A DNA stretch of 64,000 nt from Sinimarinibacterium flocculans (GCF_003201205.1 NZ_QICN01000006.1:124001-188000), one strand, 5' to 3'. Positions 1 to 9,033 are shown, counted from the first letter of the stretch. Program-made: numbers and translations. The notes: a model not told the origin generated them from the sequence alone.

Positions 1-659
1 GCATCGAGCACCGCTTCCACGCCGCGTCCATCGGTCATCTCGCGCACTCGCGCGTCGATGTTCTCGTGTCGATAGTCGATCGGCTCGCCGCCGAGTTGGC
101 GAACCAGCTCATGCTTGCCCTTCGACGCCAGTCCGATGACACGAATGCCGCTCAGGCGTGCCAGATCCAGCACGGCGGTGCCGACACCGCCTGCCGCGGC
201 GTGAATGAGCACGGTGTCGCCGGCATCGAGACTCGCCACGCGGTGCAGCATCTGGTACGCCGTCAGGTAGTTCAGCACCAGCGCCACCGCGGGCACCGGA
301 TCCACGCCCTGCGGAACCGGCACGCAGTCCGCCGCGGGCAGCAGGCGATGTCGCGCATAGCTGCCATGCACCGTCAGTGCCGCAACACGCAGTCCGACAG
401 GCAGCTCCGGAGGTACGTCCGGCCCGGTCGCGTCGATCTCGCCCACGATGTCGTAGCCCGTCGTGCGCGGCCACGGCAGGCTGACGGGATACAGGCCTTC
501 GCGCAGCATGATGTCCGCGAAGGCCACACCGGCCGCCAGCATGCGCACCCGCACCTCGCCGGGCCCCGGTTGCGGCATCGGCACCTTACGGACCTGCAGA
601 ACCTGCGGGCCGCCGCGCCGCATGGCGCTGACGCAGACGGTTTCGCTCACGGTGTTCAT
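1..659 (-). CDS. MDR-family quinone oxidoreductase / zinc-independent alcohol dehydrogenase, C-terminus outside window
   Basis: Minus-strand frame open from ATG at 659 to the window edge, giving the first 219 residues of a protein that is usually about 320-340 long. The N-terminal half reads as a GroES-like medium-chain dehydrogenase fold, and residues near 145-155 carry the Rossmann signature AAAGGVGTA for NADPH binding. I see no zinc-binding Cys/His set, which points to the quinone oxidoreductase branch. The start codon overlaps the stop of the upstream acyl-CoA dehydrogenase as ATGA (656-659), so the two are probably translationally coupled. The context suggests redox chemistry linked to acyl-CoA breakdown. 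The substrate is unknown. Confidence 0.85.
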   Translation of the reverse strand, partial: MNTVSETVCVSAMRRGGPQVLQVRKVPMPQPGPGEVRVRMLAAGVAFADIMLREGLYPVSLPWPRTTGYDIVGEIDATGPDVPPELPVGLRVAALTVHGSYARHRLLPAADCVPVPQGVDPVPAVALVLNYLTAYQMLHRVASLDAGDTVLIHAAAGGVGTAVLDLARLSGIRVIGLASKGKHELVRQLGGEPIDYRHENIDARVREMTDGRGVEAVLD

Positions 660-2443
660 AGTGCTTGCGCGTCGACGGTCAGCAGGGTGTCGTCCAGTCC
701 ACTCAGCAGCGCCGCCTGACGCTCGATCTTCGGCAGCTCCCAGCGGAAGAAGAAGCGGCAGGCATTGATCTTGGCCTGGTAGAAGTCACGGTCCGGTGCG
801 TTCTCGCTCAGGCGCTGGTGTGCGGCCAGTGCCTGCTCCAGCCAGATCCACGCGATGACGGTGTGTCCCAGCATCTCCAGGTAGATCCAGGAATTGCACA
901 GGAAGCGGTCGGTGTCCTGGGCCGCGGCGGCGACCAGCGCGGACGTGGTGTCGGTGACGATCCGGGTTGCGGCCTTCAGGGCCTGCGCGTGTTCAGCCAG
1001 CGCGTCGACCTGGGCGGCGGTCTCGGCGGTCTTGCCCAGCCGGCGCATCAGCAGCTTGAACGCTGCACCACCGTGCATCGTGACCTTGCGTCCGAGCAGG
1101 TCGAAGGACTGGATGCCGTTGGTGCCCTCGTGGATCGGATTGAGACGGTTGTCGCGGTAGATCTGCTCCACGGGGTAGTCGCGGGTGTAGCCGTAGCCGC
1201 CGAGGATCTGGATGGCCCAGTAGTTGGCTTCGAGGCAGTAGTGCGAGCTCCACGCCTTGATGATGGGCGTGAGGATCTCCAGCTCCAGCAGCAGCGCCTG
1301 CTGCTGGTCCGCGTCGTCGCTGGCGGCGCGCTCGTCAACCAGCTTGGCGCCGTACAGGCACAGCGCCACCGCACCTTCGGCATACGCCTTCTGCGTGAGC
1401 AGCATGCGCTTCACGTCCGGGTGCTCGACGATCTTGAGCTGCGGCTGTGTCGCGTCGCGGCTGCTGAAGCTGCGGCCCTGCGGGCGTTCGCGCGCGTACT
1501 GCAGCGAGTACTCGTACGCCGAGCAGCCCTGTACGGCGGCATTGAAGCCGACGGCGATGCGCGCCTCGTTCATCATGTGGAACATGAACGACAGCCCCTT
1601 GTGCGCCTCGCCGATCAGCTCGCCGTAGCAGTCGCCGTTCTCGCCGAAGTTCAGCAGGGTGTTCACGGTGCCGCGGTAGCCCATCTTGTGGTTCAGGCCG
1701 GCGAGCACGACGTTGTTGCTCTCGGCCGGGCGCCCGGCGTCGTCGAGGCGGTAGCGCGGCACGATGAACAGCGAGATGCCCTTGGTGCCGGGCGGTCCTC
1801 CGGGAATCTTCGCCAGCACCAGATGCACGATGTTCTCGCCGAGCTCATGTTCGCCGCCGGAGATCCACATCTTCGTGCCCTTGAGCCGATAGCGACCGTC
1901 GCCCATGGGCGTCGCCGTCGTGCGGATATCGGACAGCGACGAGCCCGCCTGCGGCTCGGACAGGCACATCGTGCCGAAGAAGCGGCCCTCGATCATCGGC
2001 CGCATGTAGCGATCCTTCTGCGCCTCGCTCGCGTGGGCCGCGAGCAGGTTGGAAGCGGCCATCGTCAGAAACGGATAGCCGACGGTGCAGGCATTTGCGG
2101 CGTGGAAGAACCAGGCGACCGCCTGCGAGACCAGAAAAGGCAGTTGCACACCGCCGTACTCGGGAGCGAACGTCGCGGACAGAAAGCCCTGGTCGATATA
2201 GGCGTCGATGGCCTGCTTGACCTCGGGAATCAGAACCACCTTGCCGTCGACGATGTGCGGCTCGTGGGCATCGGCCCTGGCGTTGTGGTTGGCGAACTTC
2301 TCCATCGCAAGGCGCGCAGCGGCGTCCAACATGGCATCGAAGCTCTCGCGACTGTGCTCCGCGTACAGCGGGCGCTCGCACAGTGACTCCACGTCCAGCA
2401 ACTCGTACAGAAGAAAATCGAGGTCCCGGCGGTTGACCTGCAT
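656..2443 (-). CDS. acyl-CoA dehydrogenase, large (C2-domain) type
   Basis: A 595-residue FAD-dependent acyl-CoA dehydrogenase, the length of the branch with an extra C-terminal domain (as in 3-methylmercaptopropionyl-CoA dehydrogenase and many FadE-like enzymes). It would introduce the alpha-beta double bond of an acyl-CoA. Visible signatures are FGTMCLSEPQAGSSLSD in the middle domain and, in the C-terminal helical domain, NPIHEGTNGIQ, whose Glu is the usual catalytic base position. The ATG at 2443 is chosen because AGGAG lies 6 bases upstream and an N-terminal extension would run into the upstream gene. It sits 28 bases after the enoyl-CoA hydratase-like gene and overlaps the next gene by ATGA. 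The exact acyl chain cannot be read from sequence. Confidence 0.93.
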   Translation of the reverse strand: MQVNRRDLDFLLYELLDVESLCERPLYAEHSRESFDAMLDAAARLAMEKFANHNARADAHEPHIVDGKVVLIPEVKQAIDAYIDQGFLSATFAPEYGGVQLPFLVSQAVAWFFHAANACTVGYPFLTMAASNLLAAHASEAQKDRYMRPMIEGRFFGTMCLSEPQAGSSLSDIRTTATPMGDGRYRLKGTKMWISGGEHELGENIVHLVLAKIPGGPPGTKGISLFIVPRYRLDDAGRPAESNNVVLAGLNHKMGYRGTVNTLLNFGENGDCYGELIGEAHKGLSFMFHMMNEARIAVGFNAAVQGCSAYEYSLQYARERPQGRSFSSRDATQPQLKIVEHPDVKRMLLTQKAYAEGAVALCLYGAKLVDERAASDDADQQQALLLELEILTPIIKAWSSHYCLEANYWAIQILGGYGYTRDYPVEQIYRDNRLNPIHEGTNGIQSFDLLGRKVTMHGGAAFKLLMRRLGKTAETAAQVDALAEHAQALKAATRIVTDTTSALVAAAAQDTDRFLCNSWIYLEMLGHTVIAWIWLEQALAAHQRLSENAPDRDFYQAKINACRFFFRWELPKIERQAALLSGLDDTLLTVDAQAL

Positions 2444-2471
2444 CGCGTACTCCTGGTGCGGTGACTGCGCT

Positions 2472-3302
2472 TCAACCGAAGCGCCGGCGGCGTTCGTGCA
2501 GCGCTGCCTGCAGACCGTCTTCCGCCGCCTTGGCAAAGAACTGCACGAAGGTTTCGCTCTGGTGAAACACGGCGTCGAGTTCCGCCGCCTGATCGCCAGA
2601 CGCGAACAGACCCATATTCTCGTAGAAGCGACTGGTCGCCTGCTTGAGAATCGCGAGATTGTTGGCCGGCGTCCTGGCGACATCGGCGGCCAGTGCATCG
2701 ACGGTCGCTTCGAGTTCGTGCGCCGGCACGACGCGGTTGACCAGCCCCAGTCGCTCGGCCTCCGTGGCGCTGAACAGGCGCGCGGTGTACAGGAACTCGC
2801 GGGTCTTCTTCATGCCGATGAGCATCGGCCACAGGAAAACCGTCGGTGGGATGCCCAGGTCGCGTCCGGCCGGATGCCCGAACTTGGCGGTTTCGGAGGC
2901 GACGACGAGGTCGCACATGGCGATCAGTTCGCCGCCGCCGGACAGGCACAGCCCCTGCACCTGCGCGATGATGGGCTTGGGGAACTTCCACATCGCCCAC
3001 CAGTATTCGAGCAGCGCTTTGATGTCTTCCCGGTCGCGGTCGAGATTCAGCCGCCCGCTGACGTCGATCGGGTTCTGCGACAGGATCCAGTCGCTGCCGT
3101 CGAGGTCGTAGCCGGTGGTGAAGGCCTTCCCGGTGGCCTTGAGCACGACGACCGATATCGTGTCGTCGAACTTCACCGAGTCCAACGCAGCTTTCAGGTC
3201 GTCCAGAAAGCTGCGCGTCATCGCGTTCATCTTCTCCTCGCGATTGAACGTGATGACGAAGATGTTGGCGCGTCGTTCGGTCAGCAGGTTCGGCTCGGAC
3301 AT
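2472..3302 (-). CDS. enoyl-CoA hydratase/isomerase family protein (crotonase fold)
   Basis: A 276-residue crotonase-fold protein, the usual length. The first oxyanion-hole segment reads GKAFTTGYDLDG and the second LSGGGELIAMCD, which keeps the first catalytic Glu (the Glu144 position of rat hydratase). The second catalytic Glu, normally in an F-x-x-P-E motif, is missing: here the segment is KFGHPAGRDLG. The enzyme may therefore be an isomerase, hydrolase or dehalogenase-type crotonase rather than a hydratase. It is the first gene of the minus-strand operon that continues into acyl-CoA dehydrogenase and quinone oxidoreductase. The start is set at the ATG opening MSEPNLLTERR. No strong ribosome site is visible. 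Confidence 0.9.
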   Translation of the reverse strand: MSEPNLLTERRANIFVITFNREEKMNAMTRSFLDDLKAALDSVKFDDTISVVVLKATGKAFTTGYDLDGSDWILSQNPIDVSGRLNLDRDREDIKALLEYWWAMWKFPKPIIAQVQGLCLSGGGELIAMCDLVVASETAKFGHPAGRDLGIPPTVFLWPMLIGMKKTREFLYTARLFSATEAERLGLVNRVVPAHELEATVDALAADVARTPANNLAILKQATSRFYENMGLFASGDQAAELDAVFHQSETFVQFFAKAAEDGLQAALHERRRRFG

Positions 3303-3519
3303 GGCGGCGTGTCGTTCTGTGCAGGAGATGTTCGCCGGACGATAGCCGGCCGCCGAGCGCGCCCGCCCCCTGCATCCGGACGACGAAGCGGGGCCTGGCC
3401 ATGCCGGGTACCCTGGTCGACACTTCAAGCCAAGGAAGAGATCAGTCGGCAAGAATCGGATAGGTCGTGCACGGGGCGGGAGCGACACTGTCTGCACCAG
3501 AAGACACCGGAAATGTGCC

Positions 3520-4629
3520 ATGAAGACCTCTGCGCTTCTCGAGCAAGCTGGCATGAAGCCTGACGACGACACCTGCTGGGCCGCCGTGCGCGACCGCGAT
3601 CGCGCTTTCGACGGCCGGTTCTTCTACGGCGTGCTCAGCACCGGCGTGTACTGCCGGCCGTCCTGCGCGTCGCGCACTCCGCTGCGTCGGAACCTGCGCT
3701 TCTATGCCGTGGCTGCCGATGCCGAGCGCGACGGCCTGCGTCCGTGCAAGCGCTGCAAACCCTTGGCGCGCACGGCCGACGAGGCGACGATCCGCACCGT
3801 GCGCGAGCTGTGCCGCTACATCCAGCAGCACAGTGATCAGAACCCGGGCCTGGAGCAGCTGTCCCGGCGGGCACATCTGAGTCCTTCTCACCTTCAGCGC
3901 CGCTTCAAGGCCGTGCTCGGCGTGAGCCCGAAGGACTTCGTCGAGTCCTGCCGGCTGGACGCCCTGAAGCGCAAGCTGCGCGACGGCCGTTCCGTGGCCG
4001 CCGCAACCTACGACGCAGGCTTCGGCAGCAGCAGCCGCGTCTACGAGCGCGCCGCGCATCGGCTGGGCATGACGCCCAGGCAGTACCGCGCCGGCGGTCG
4101 CGGTGTGGACATTTCATGGGCGCTGTCGGAGACGCCGCTGGGTTTGCTGATGATCGGCGCCAGCGATCGTGGCCTGTGCTTCGTGCAGTTCGGCGCGAGC
4201 GAGTCCGAGCTGCGCGGGCAGTTGCAGGCGGAGTTCCCGCAGGCGGCGATCACGCCGATGCCGGCGAACGCCCGCGACCAGTTCGCGCAGTGGATGCAGG
4301 CCCTGTCGCGTCACCTGTCGGGCCGGCAGGTCGCACTCGATCTGCCGCTGGACCTGCGCGGTACCGCGTTCCAGATGAAGGTCTGGAACTACCTGCTGAA
4401 GATCCCCTACGGAGCGCTGCGCTCCTACAGCGAGGTTGCACAGGCGATCGGCGCACCCCGCGCCGTGCGCGCCGTCGCCAGCGCCTGTGCCGCGAACCGG
4501 GTCGGACTGGTCGTGCCCTGCCATCGCGTCATCCGCGGCGATGGCGGACTCGGCGGCTACCGCTGGGGACTGGAGCGCAAGCGCAGCCTCATCGATCTCG
4601 AACGCAGCGTCCGCACGGCGGGCGCATGA
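3520..4629 (+). CDS. ada: bifunctional Ada: DNA phosphotriester/O6-alkylguanine methyltransferase and AraC-type activator
   Basis: A 369-residue protein with the full Ada layout. Residues 20-85 form the zinc domain with four cysteines (C45, C49, C76, C79), one of which takes methyl groups from phosphotriesters and turns Ada into an activator. Residues about 90-185 are an AraC-type double helix-turn-helix. Residues about 195-350 are the O6-methylguanine methyltransferase, with acceptor Cys334 in PCHRV. All catalytic cysteines are present, so both repair and regulatory roles look intact. ATG at 3520 is used; ATG at 3553 (MKPDDDTC) is a possible alternative, since neither has a strong Shine-Dalgarno. 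The stop overlaps the next start as ATGA, tying it to the 2OG oxygenase. Confidence 0.95.
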   Translation: MKTSALLEQAGMKPDDDTCWAAVRDRDRAFDGRFFYGVLSTGVYCRPSCASRTPLRRNLRFYAVAADAERDGLRPCKRCKPLARTADEATIRTVRELCRYIQQHSDQNPGLEQLSRRAHLSPSHLQRRFKAVLGVSPKDFVESCRLDALKRKLRDGRSVAAATYDAGFGSSSRVYERAAHRLGMTPRQYRAGGRGVDISWALSETPLGLLMIGASDRGLCFVQFGASESELRGQLQAEFPQAAITPMPANARDQFAQWMQALSRHLSGRQVALDLPLDLRGTAFQMKVWNYLLKIPYGALRSYSEVAQAIGAPRAVRAVASACAANRVGLVVPCHRVIRGDGGLGGYRWGLERKRSLIDLERSVRTAGA

Positions 4630-5315
4630 ATCGCGTCGACTGGCGTGCGCTGCAGGGCGAACTCGACGCCGATGGCGTGGCGCGCATTCCGGCGCTGCTC
4701 GACGCCGCTTCCTGCGAGACCCTGCGCCGGCTCTATGCGGACACCGGCCGCTTCCGGTCGCGCGTAATCATGCAGCGCCACCACTACGGCCGCGGCGAGT
4801 ACCGCTACTTCGACGATCCACTGCCGGATGTCGTGCAGGCTTTGCGCGAGGCGGCCTATCCGCCACTGGCCATGGTCGCGAACGCATGGGCCGTGGCGCT
4901 CGGCGAGTCGCACCGATATCCGCCGACACACGCCGACTATATCGAGCGCTGCCGCGCCGCCGGACAGACCCGCCCGACGCCGCTGCTGCTCCGCTACGGC
5001 GCCGGCGACTACAACTGCCTGCACCAGGACCTCTACGGCGAGCAGGTGTTTCCGCTTCAGATCGTGATCCTGCTCAGCGAACCCGGGCGCGACTTCGAAG
5101 GCGGAGAGTTCGTGCTGGTCGAGCAGCGTCCACGCATGCAGTCACGCGTCCGGGTGGTACGGCTGCAACAGGGCGATGCCGCGGTCTTTGCCGTCAACCG
5201 CCGGCCCGTTGCCGGCGCGCGCGGCGCCTACCGCGTCGCCATGCGCCACGGCGTCAGCCGCATCGAGTCGGGCGAGCGCTTCGCGCTGGGCGTCATCTTT
5301 CACGATGCGGCCTGA
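4626..5315 (+). CDS. 2OG-Fe(II) oxygenase of the DNA-alkylation-repair type
   Basis: A 229-residue 2-oxoglutarate/Fe(II) dioxygenase. The iron triad is visible as H133 and D135 in CLHQDLYGEQ and the distal H208 in MRHGVS; R218 after it is placed to bind 2-oxoglutarate. It looks like the prokaryotic oxygenase family that Pfam links to oxidative handling of damaged DNA (PF09859), distinct from AlkB in sequence. The ATG at 4626 sits inside the stop of ada (ATGA), and the pair would be co-expressed in the adaptive response. Substrate is inferred from family and context only. Confidence 0.85.
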   Translation: MNRVDWRALQGELDADGVARIPALLDAASCETLRRLYADTGRFRSRVIMQRHHYGRGEYRYFDDPLPDVVQALREAAYPPLAMVANAWAVALGESHRYPPTHADYIERCRAAGQTRPTPLLLRYGAGDYNCLHQDLYGEQVFPLQIVILLSEPGRDFEGGEFVLVEQRPRMQSRVRVVRLQQGDAAVFAVNRRPVAGARGAYRVAMRHGVSRIESGERFALGVIFHDAA

Positions 5316-5319
5316 GCCG

Positions 5320-5348
5320 GCTGCCTCGGGCAGCGTGGGGCGAACCCC
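5320..5348. terminator. tandem hairpins between convergent genes (candidate)
   Basis: Two short perfect hairpins lie between the oxygenase stop and the TIR-protein stop: GCTGCC-TCG-GGCAGC (5320-5334) and GGGG-CGAA-CCCC (5337-5348). There is no clear T-run on either strand, so this is only a candidate bidirectional terminator. Confidence 0.3.
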
Positions 5349-7964
5349 CTAGACGCCTGACTCGATACGCCGGCCATCGCGGTCGTGGAAGATCCGCTCG
5401 ACGGCCACGCCGCGTTCGTAGCGGGTCGTCTTCGTGGCCCAGCCTCCGCCGCGCCGGTTGACGGGCTGCAGGTCGGTGCCGAGACAGGATTGCCGAAGTT
5501 CGTTGCCGAACGGATCGCGTTCGGTCTGCAGGATGGCGAAGCCATCCGGACCGATGACCAGATCGCCCGCGGCATCGCGGTATCGTCGTTCGACTTCCAG
5601 GTCGTAGCGGTCGCGCACGATCTCAGCCATGGAGACGGGCGGTGCACCGTTCTCGCCTTCCTCGTAGTGTTCGGCGGCCACGACCCCCGATCCGTCGTAC
5701 TCGAAGCGCACCGCCGCGTAGCCGCGTGAACCGTGATGCGGACTGCCGGTCGCGTCGACGTGACGCCGGCGAAGCAGACGTCCGCGGCTGTCGTACTCGG
5801 CATTCCACCCGTGGCCGTCGTCACCGACGGAAGCGGGCCGGTCCCGGTCATCGTAGTGGCGCCGCTCGATCTCGTTGCCGCCGGCGTCGAAGCGGGAGCG
5901 ACGAACGGAGTAGCCCTCCGCGTTGATCACGGGCATGCCGTTCTCGTCGAAATGGCGCAGCTCCGCCAGGTTGCCGAAGTCGTCGTAGCGATAGCGCAGG
6001 ATGGCATGACCGTCCGGCCCTGAAACGAGGTCGTGATCGGAGTCGAGCAACCTCGTCTCGACGACGTTTCCGCGTTCGTCCCGGTCCACGGAGAGCACGG
6101 CGGCGCCCCGGTCCGGCCGGAGATGGCGGCGGCCTTCTTCGTCGAAGAACGCCCACTCGACGATATTGCTGCGCTCGTCGTAGCGCAGCCGGATGCGCGC
6201 GCCCCAGCGGGTGCGCGTCGGCCGGCCGTCGGGATCGAGGAAGTCCTGGTCGACCATGTTGCCGCGGTCGTCGTAGCGGAACCGGTTGATGGCGTAGCCA
6301 TTGCGGTTTCGCGTGGGGCGTTCGTGACGGTCCAGTTCGGCGGCCTCGACCAGCAGGCCCCGGTCGTCGTACGTCGCGACGAGTACGGCAGAGCCTCCGA
6401 ATCCTTCTGTCAACGCCCCGTCGGCGCTCCGCCCCTCGACGCGAATGCGATCGCCACGATCGTCGAACCGCGACACCAGCACTTCGGTCCCCTCGGACGA
6501 TGACGTCCATGTCGGCAGCCCCTGCGCATCGAAGTAGGCCTCGCGTACCCGGTTGCCGCGACCGTCGTAGGCATAGGTCACGCGGGCCCAGCGATCCCGG
6601 TTTGCCGTGGGACTGCCGTCGGCATCGAAGCCGGCGACGCCGATGGGGTTGCCTGCCTCGTCGTACTGCCATTCGAATCGCGCAACGCCCTGTCGGCTCA
6701 CGCGCGGCCGACCGTCGATGTCCTCGAATCGTGTTCGCGCGAGGTGACCGCGTGCGTCGTACTCGTTGACCGTCACCGGCCCGACTTCGTTGCCGTCGGC
6801 GTCGAGGGGACTGCGCCGGGTTTCCCGGCCACGCGCGTCGTACTGCATGCGGTAGCCGAAAGCCTTGCGGTCATCCGGCCGCGGCTGTCCACGGGAGTGC
6901 AGGAAGTGCATGACGATGTCGCGGCCCAGCCGGTCGCGCTCGAAGTGCACGTAGTAGATGCCGCTGCGGGCGTTCGCTGCGGCAAAGCCTTCCCGTGTGA
7001 ATTGCGCGAGATCGGGCTCGGTGTAGCTCAGCGACTGGAGCGGATCGCCGAACATGTTGAGCAGGCGTTCGGCGCGGATACTGCCATCCCGAGCGTAGCT
7101 GAAACGCGCGCTGCAGATTCGAAGATTCCTGGACTGCCACTCGTCGCCGGAATGCTGTCCGAGAACGTCGGCCATGCCCGACGCCGTGCAGTGACCGGAG
7201 CCGTTGGTCCGGTCGACCCGGGAGGGTGGGTTGAGCCGGCCGCTGCGGAGGAAGCGGTACGACGCGTGACGCTGCGATGCATCCTTGCGCGATATCCGGT
7301 CCACCCCGGTCCAGATGCCGTCGGTGCGCACGAATTTGTCGTAGTACGTGACGTGCTCACGGACGAAGAGATCCCAGTAGAGCGCGGTGCCGAGCAGGGC
7401 ACCGGCGCCGACGGCCGCGGCCGCGAGCTGCCTGCGCTGTCGTCGTTGCGCCTCGCGATCGCGCAGCTCGGTGAAGTTCACCACCGCCATCGCCGCCACG
7501 AGCTTCAGCACCCCGACGTCGTGCGCCGCACCAGAACGCAGGTCGGCGGCGAGCGGCTCCTCCCCTTGGTCGCGAAGCGCGGCCGGAAAGACCGACGGCG
7601 GATCCCCGTCGAGCAGCACGCACAGGATCCCCTGCGGGCCGTGCTTGCTCGCAAAGTACTCGACCTCGGCATTGACGTAGGCGGAACGTGCCGATGCCTT
7701 GGAGCACAGCACAATCAGCCAGCGCGACTCGTCAAGCGCGGCCTGCAGACGCGATGTGAGGCTGGCCGAGGCTTCGAGTTCTTCCAGGTCCCGGAACACG
7801 GGGATCAGCCGCTTGGGCAGCCGATGGGCCCGGCGCACCGACGCGGGTAGTGTGTAGTGCTCCAGCTCGCGATGCAGCCGCGTTGCCGCCGCACTGTCGG
7901 CATGCGCATACGAGAGGAAAGCCCAGTATCTCAACGACGCCCCCGGGCCGTGCTCGACGGCCAC
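5349..7964 (-). CDS. TIR domain protein with one transmembrane segment and a long YD-repeat-like C-terminus
   Basis: 871 residues. Residues 10-160 form a TIR domain: YWAFLSYAHADS (strand A), IPVFRDLEEL, then RWLIVLCSKASARS with Y96-x3-E100, matching the W-x3-E position of NAD-cleaving TIRs but with Tyr for Trp. Residues 179-198 are a hydrophobic segment, so the TIR domain would be cytosolic. Residues 340-871 hold about 16 imperfect 31-33-residue units of the type R-x-YDDRGN-x-V-x5-FD-x2-G-x-P, resembling RHS/YD repeats. Related bacterial proteins usually carry TPR or WD40 repeats there. The start is a GTG directly behind GGAG, too close to be ideal; TTG at residue 11 is the alternative. It stands alone, facing ada-oxygenase tail to tail. 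A defence or stress-sensing NADase is inference. Confidence 0.85.
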   Translation of the reverse strand: MAVEHGPGASLRYWAFLSYAHADSAAATRLHRELEHYTLPASVRRAHRLPKRLIPVFRDLEELEASASLTSRLQAALDESRWLIVLCSKASARSAYVNAEVEYFASKHGPQGILCVLLDGDPPSVFPAALRDQGEEPLAADLRSGAAHDVGVLKLVAAMAVVNFTELRDREAQRRQRRQLAAAAVGAGALLGTALYWDLFVREHVTYYDKFVRTDGIWTGVDRISRKDASQRHASYRFLRSGRLNPPSRVDRTNGSGHCTASGMADVLGQHSGDEWQSRNLRICSARFSYARDGSIRAERLLNMFGDPLQSLSYTEPDLAQFTREGFAAANARSGIYYVHFERDRLGRDIVMHFLHSRGQPRPDDRKAFGYRMQYDARGRETRRSPLDADGNEVGPVTVNEYDARGHLARTRFEDIDGRPRVSRQGVARFEWQYDEAGNPIGVAGFDADGSPTANRDRWARVTYAYDGRGNRVREAYFDAQGLPTWTSSSEGTEVLVSRFDDRGDRIRVEGRSADGALTEGFGGSAVLVATYDDRGLLVEAAELDRHERPTRNRNGYAINRFRYDDRGNMVDQDFLDPDGRPTRTRWGARIRLRYDERSNIVEWAFFDEEGRRHLRPDRGAAVLSVDRDERGNVVETRLLDSDHDLVSGPDGHAILRYRYDDFGNLAELRHFDENGMPVINAEGYSVRRSRFDAGGNEIERRHYDDRDRPASVGDDGHGWNAEYDSRGRLLRRRHVDATGSPHHGSRGYAAVRFEYDGSGVVAAEHYEEGENGAPPVSMAEIVRDRYDLEVERRYRDAAGDLVIGPDGFAILQTERDPFGNELRQSCLGTDLQPVNRRGGGWATKTTRYERGVAVERIFHDRDGRRIESGV

Positions 7965-8061
7965 CTCCGGACACGGGCATCAGTATGCGCAAGTCGAGCC
8001 GGCGCAACTGCGAATTTTTCGACAGAGGACAGCCTGCTGCAGCCGGCGGCCGTGCGATGCC

Positions 8062-9033
8062 CTACGGTCGGCGTCTGAACACGCTCAGCTGATCCAGCGG
8101 CAGGTTGTTGTCGAGCAGCACGCCGGTTTCGGTGACGACGATGTCGGTCGGCGCGAACATCGGCGGTCGGCCCAGTCGCACCGAGGACGGGAAGCTGAAG
8201 ACCCCGGGCGCGGTGGCCTGTAGCAGTTCGCCGTCGCGCGAGATCAGGCTGATGCGGCCGGTCAGGAAGTTCGCCAGCAGCACGCCGTCGTCGACCAGTC
8301 CGAGGTCGTCGTGGACGTCCACTTCGAAGAAGATCGGCGTGACCGCACCGGCGCTGCCGTCCGGCAGCAGGTCGACGTGATAGATGCTGCCGCCGTCGGT
8401 GCCGAAGAATCGGGTGCCGTCGGCCTGCAGGCCATTCGGAAAGCGCAGGGTGTTGCCGACGCCGAAGGAGAGCAGGCCGAGCTCGCTCCCCTGGACCCAG
8501 ACCTCCTCGTGCGCGACCTTGAACGGGTCACCGGGGTCCAGCGTCAGGCGCTTGATCTTCGGATCGGGCACGCAGAGGTTCAGCGGCTCGTCGACGATGT
8601 ACAGATTGCCGTCCGCGCCCACCGCCGTGCCGTTGGCGATGCACATACCGGTCATCGTGTGAATGACCTGCAACTGCGGCGCGTCCAGGCGCGTGGCCCA
8701 GACCGCTCCGTCGCCGCCGATCGCGTACAGGACATCGCCTTTCACCGCGAGTCCGGTATAGCCGCGCGCTTCGGAGATGAGCTGGCGGGCGAACTGGCCG
8801 TCGGCATCCTGCACGATCTCGAAGACGCCGACGCCGCTGCTGACGAACAGGCGTCCGTCGTCGCTGAAGACGAGGTTTTCCGCACTGGGGATGTCGAGCA
8901 GCACGGTGCGCTCGCCGCACTCGCTGCTGACACAGAGCATGGTTGCATCGACCGCCGGTGCCGGGTTGCCGTCGGTATCGCTGCAGCCGCACAGCACGGC
9001 AAGCAGCGCCATGGCTGCCAACGTGAATCTCAT
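8062..9033 (-). CDS. SMP-30/NHL-type beta-propeller lipoprotein
   Basis: 323 residues starting with a signal sequence and a lipobox-like LLAVLCGC, so it is probably lipid-anchored in the envelope. The remainder is a run of short beta-strands with D-G-x-L/Y turns (SDDGRLFVSS, GADGNLYIVDEP, QADGTRFFGTDGG) typical of NHL/SMP-30-like six-bladed propellers. I see no catalytic signature that assigns a substrate. The ATG at 9033 begins the signal peptide; longer frames upstream overlap the divergent gene. It is transcribed away from the regulator at 9190. Confidence 0.75.
   Translation of the reverse strand: MRFTLAAMALLAVLCGCSDTDGNPAPAVDATMLCVSSECGERTVLLDIPSAENLVFSDDGRLFVSSGVGVFEIVQDADGQFARQLISEARGYTGLAVKGDVLYAIGGDGAVWATRLDAPQLQVIHTMTGMCIANGTAVGADGNLYIVDEPLNLCVPDPKIKRLTLDPGDPFKVAHEEVWVQGSELGLLSFGVGNTLRFPNGLQADGTRFFGTDGGSIYHVDLLPDGSAGAVTPIFFEVDVHDDLGLVDDGVLLANFLTGRISLISRDGELLQATAPGVFSFPSSVRLGRPPMFAPTDIVVTETGVLLDNNLPLDQLSVFRRRP

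Noticed and set aside
5349-7964. TIR gene as part of a defence island
   Set aside because: The neighbours are DNA-repair, propeller and regulator genes. No restriction, CBASS, Thoeris or toxin-antitoxin genes and no integrase are nearby. The gene is reported on its own merits.
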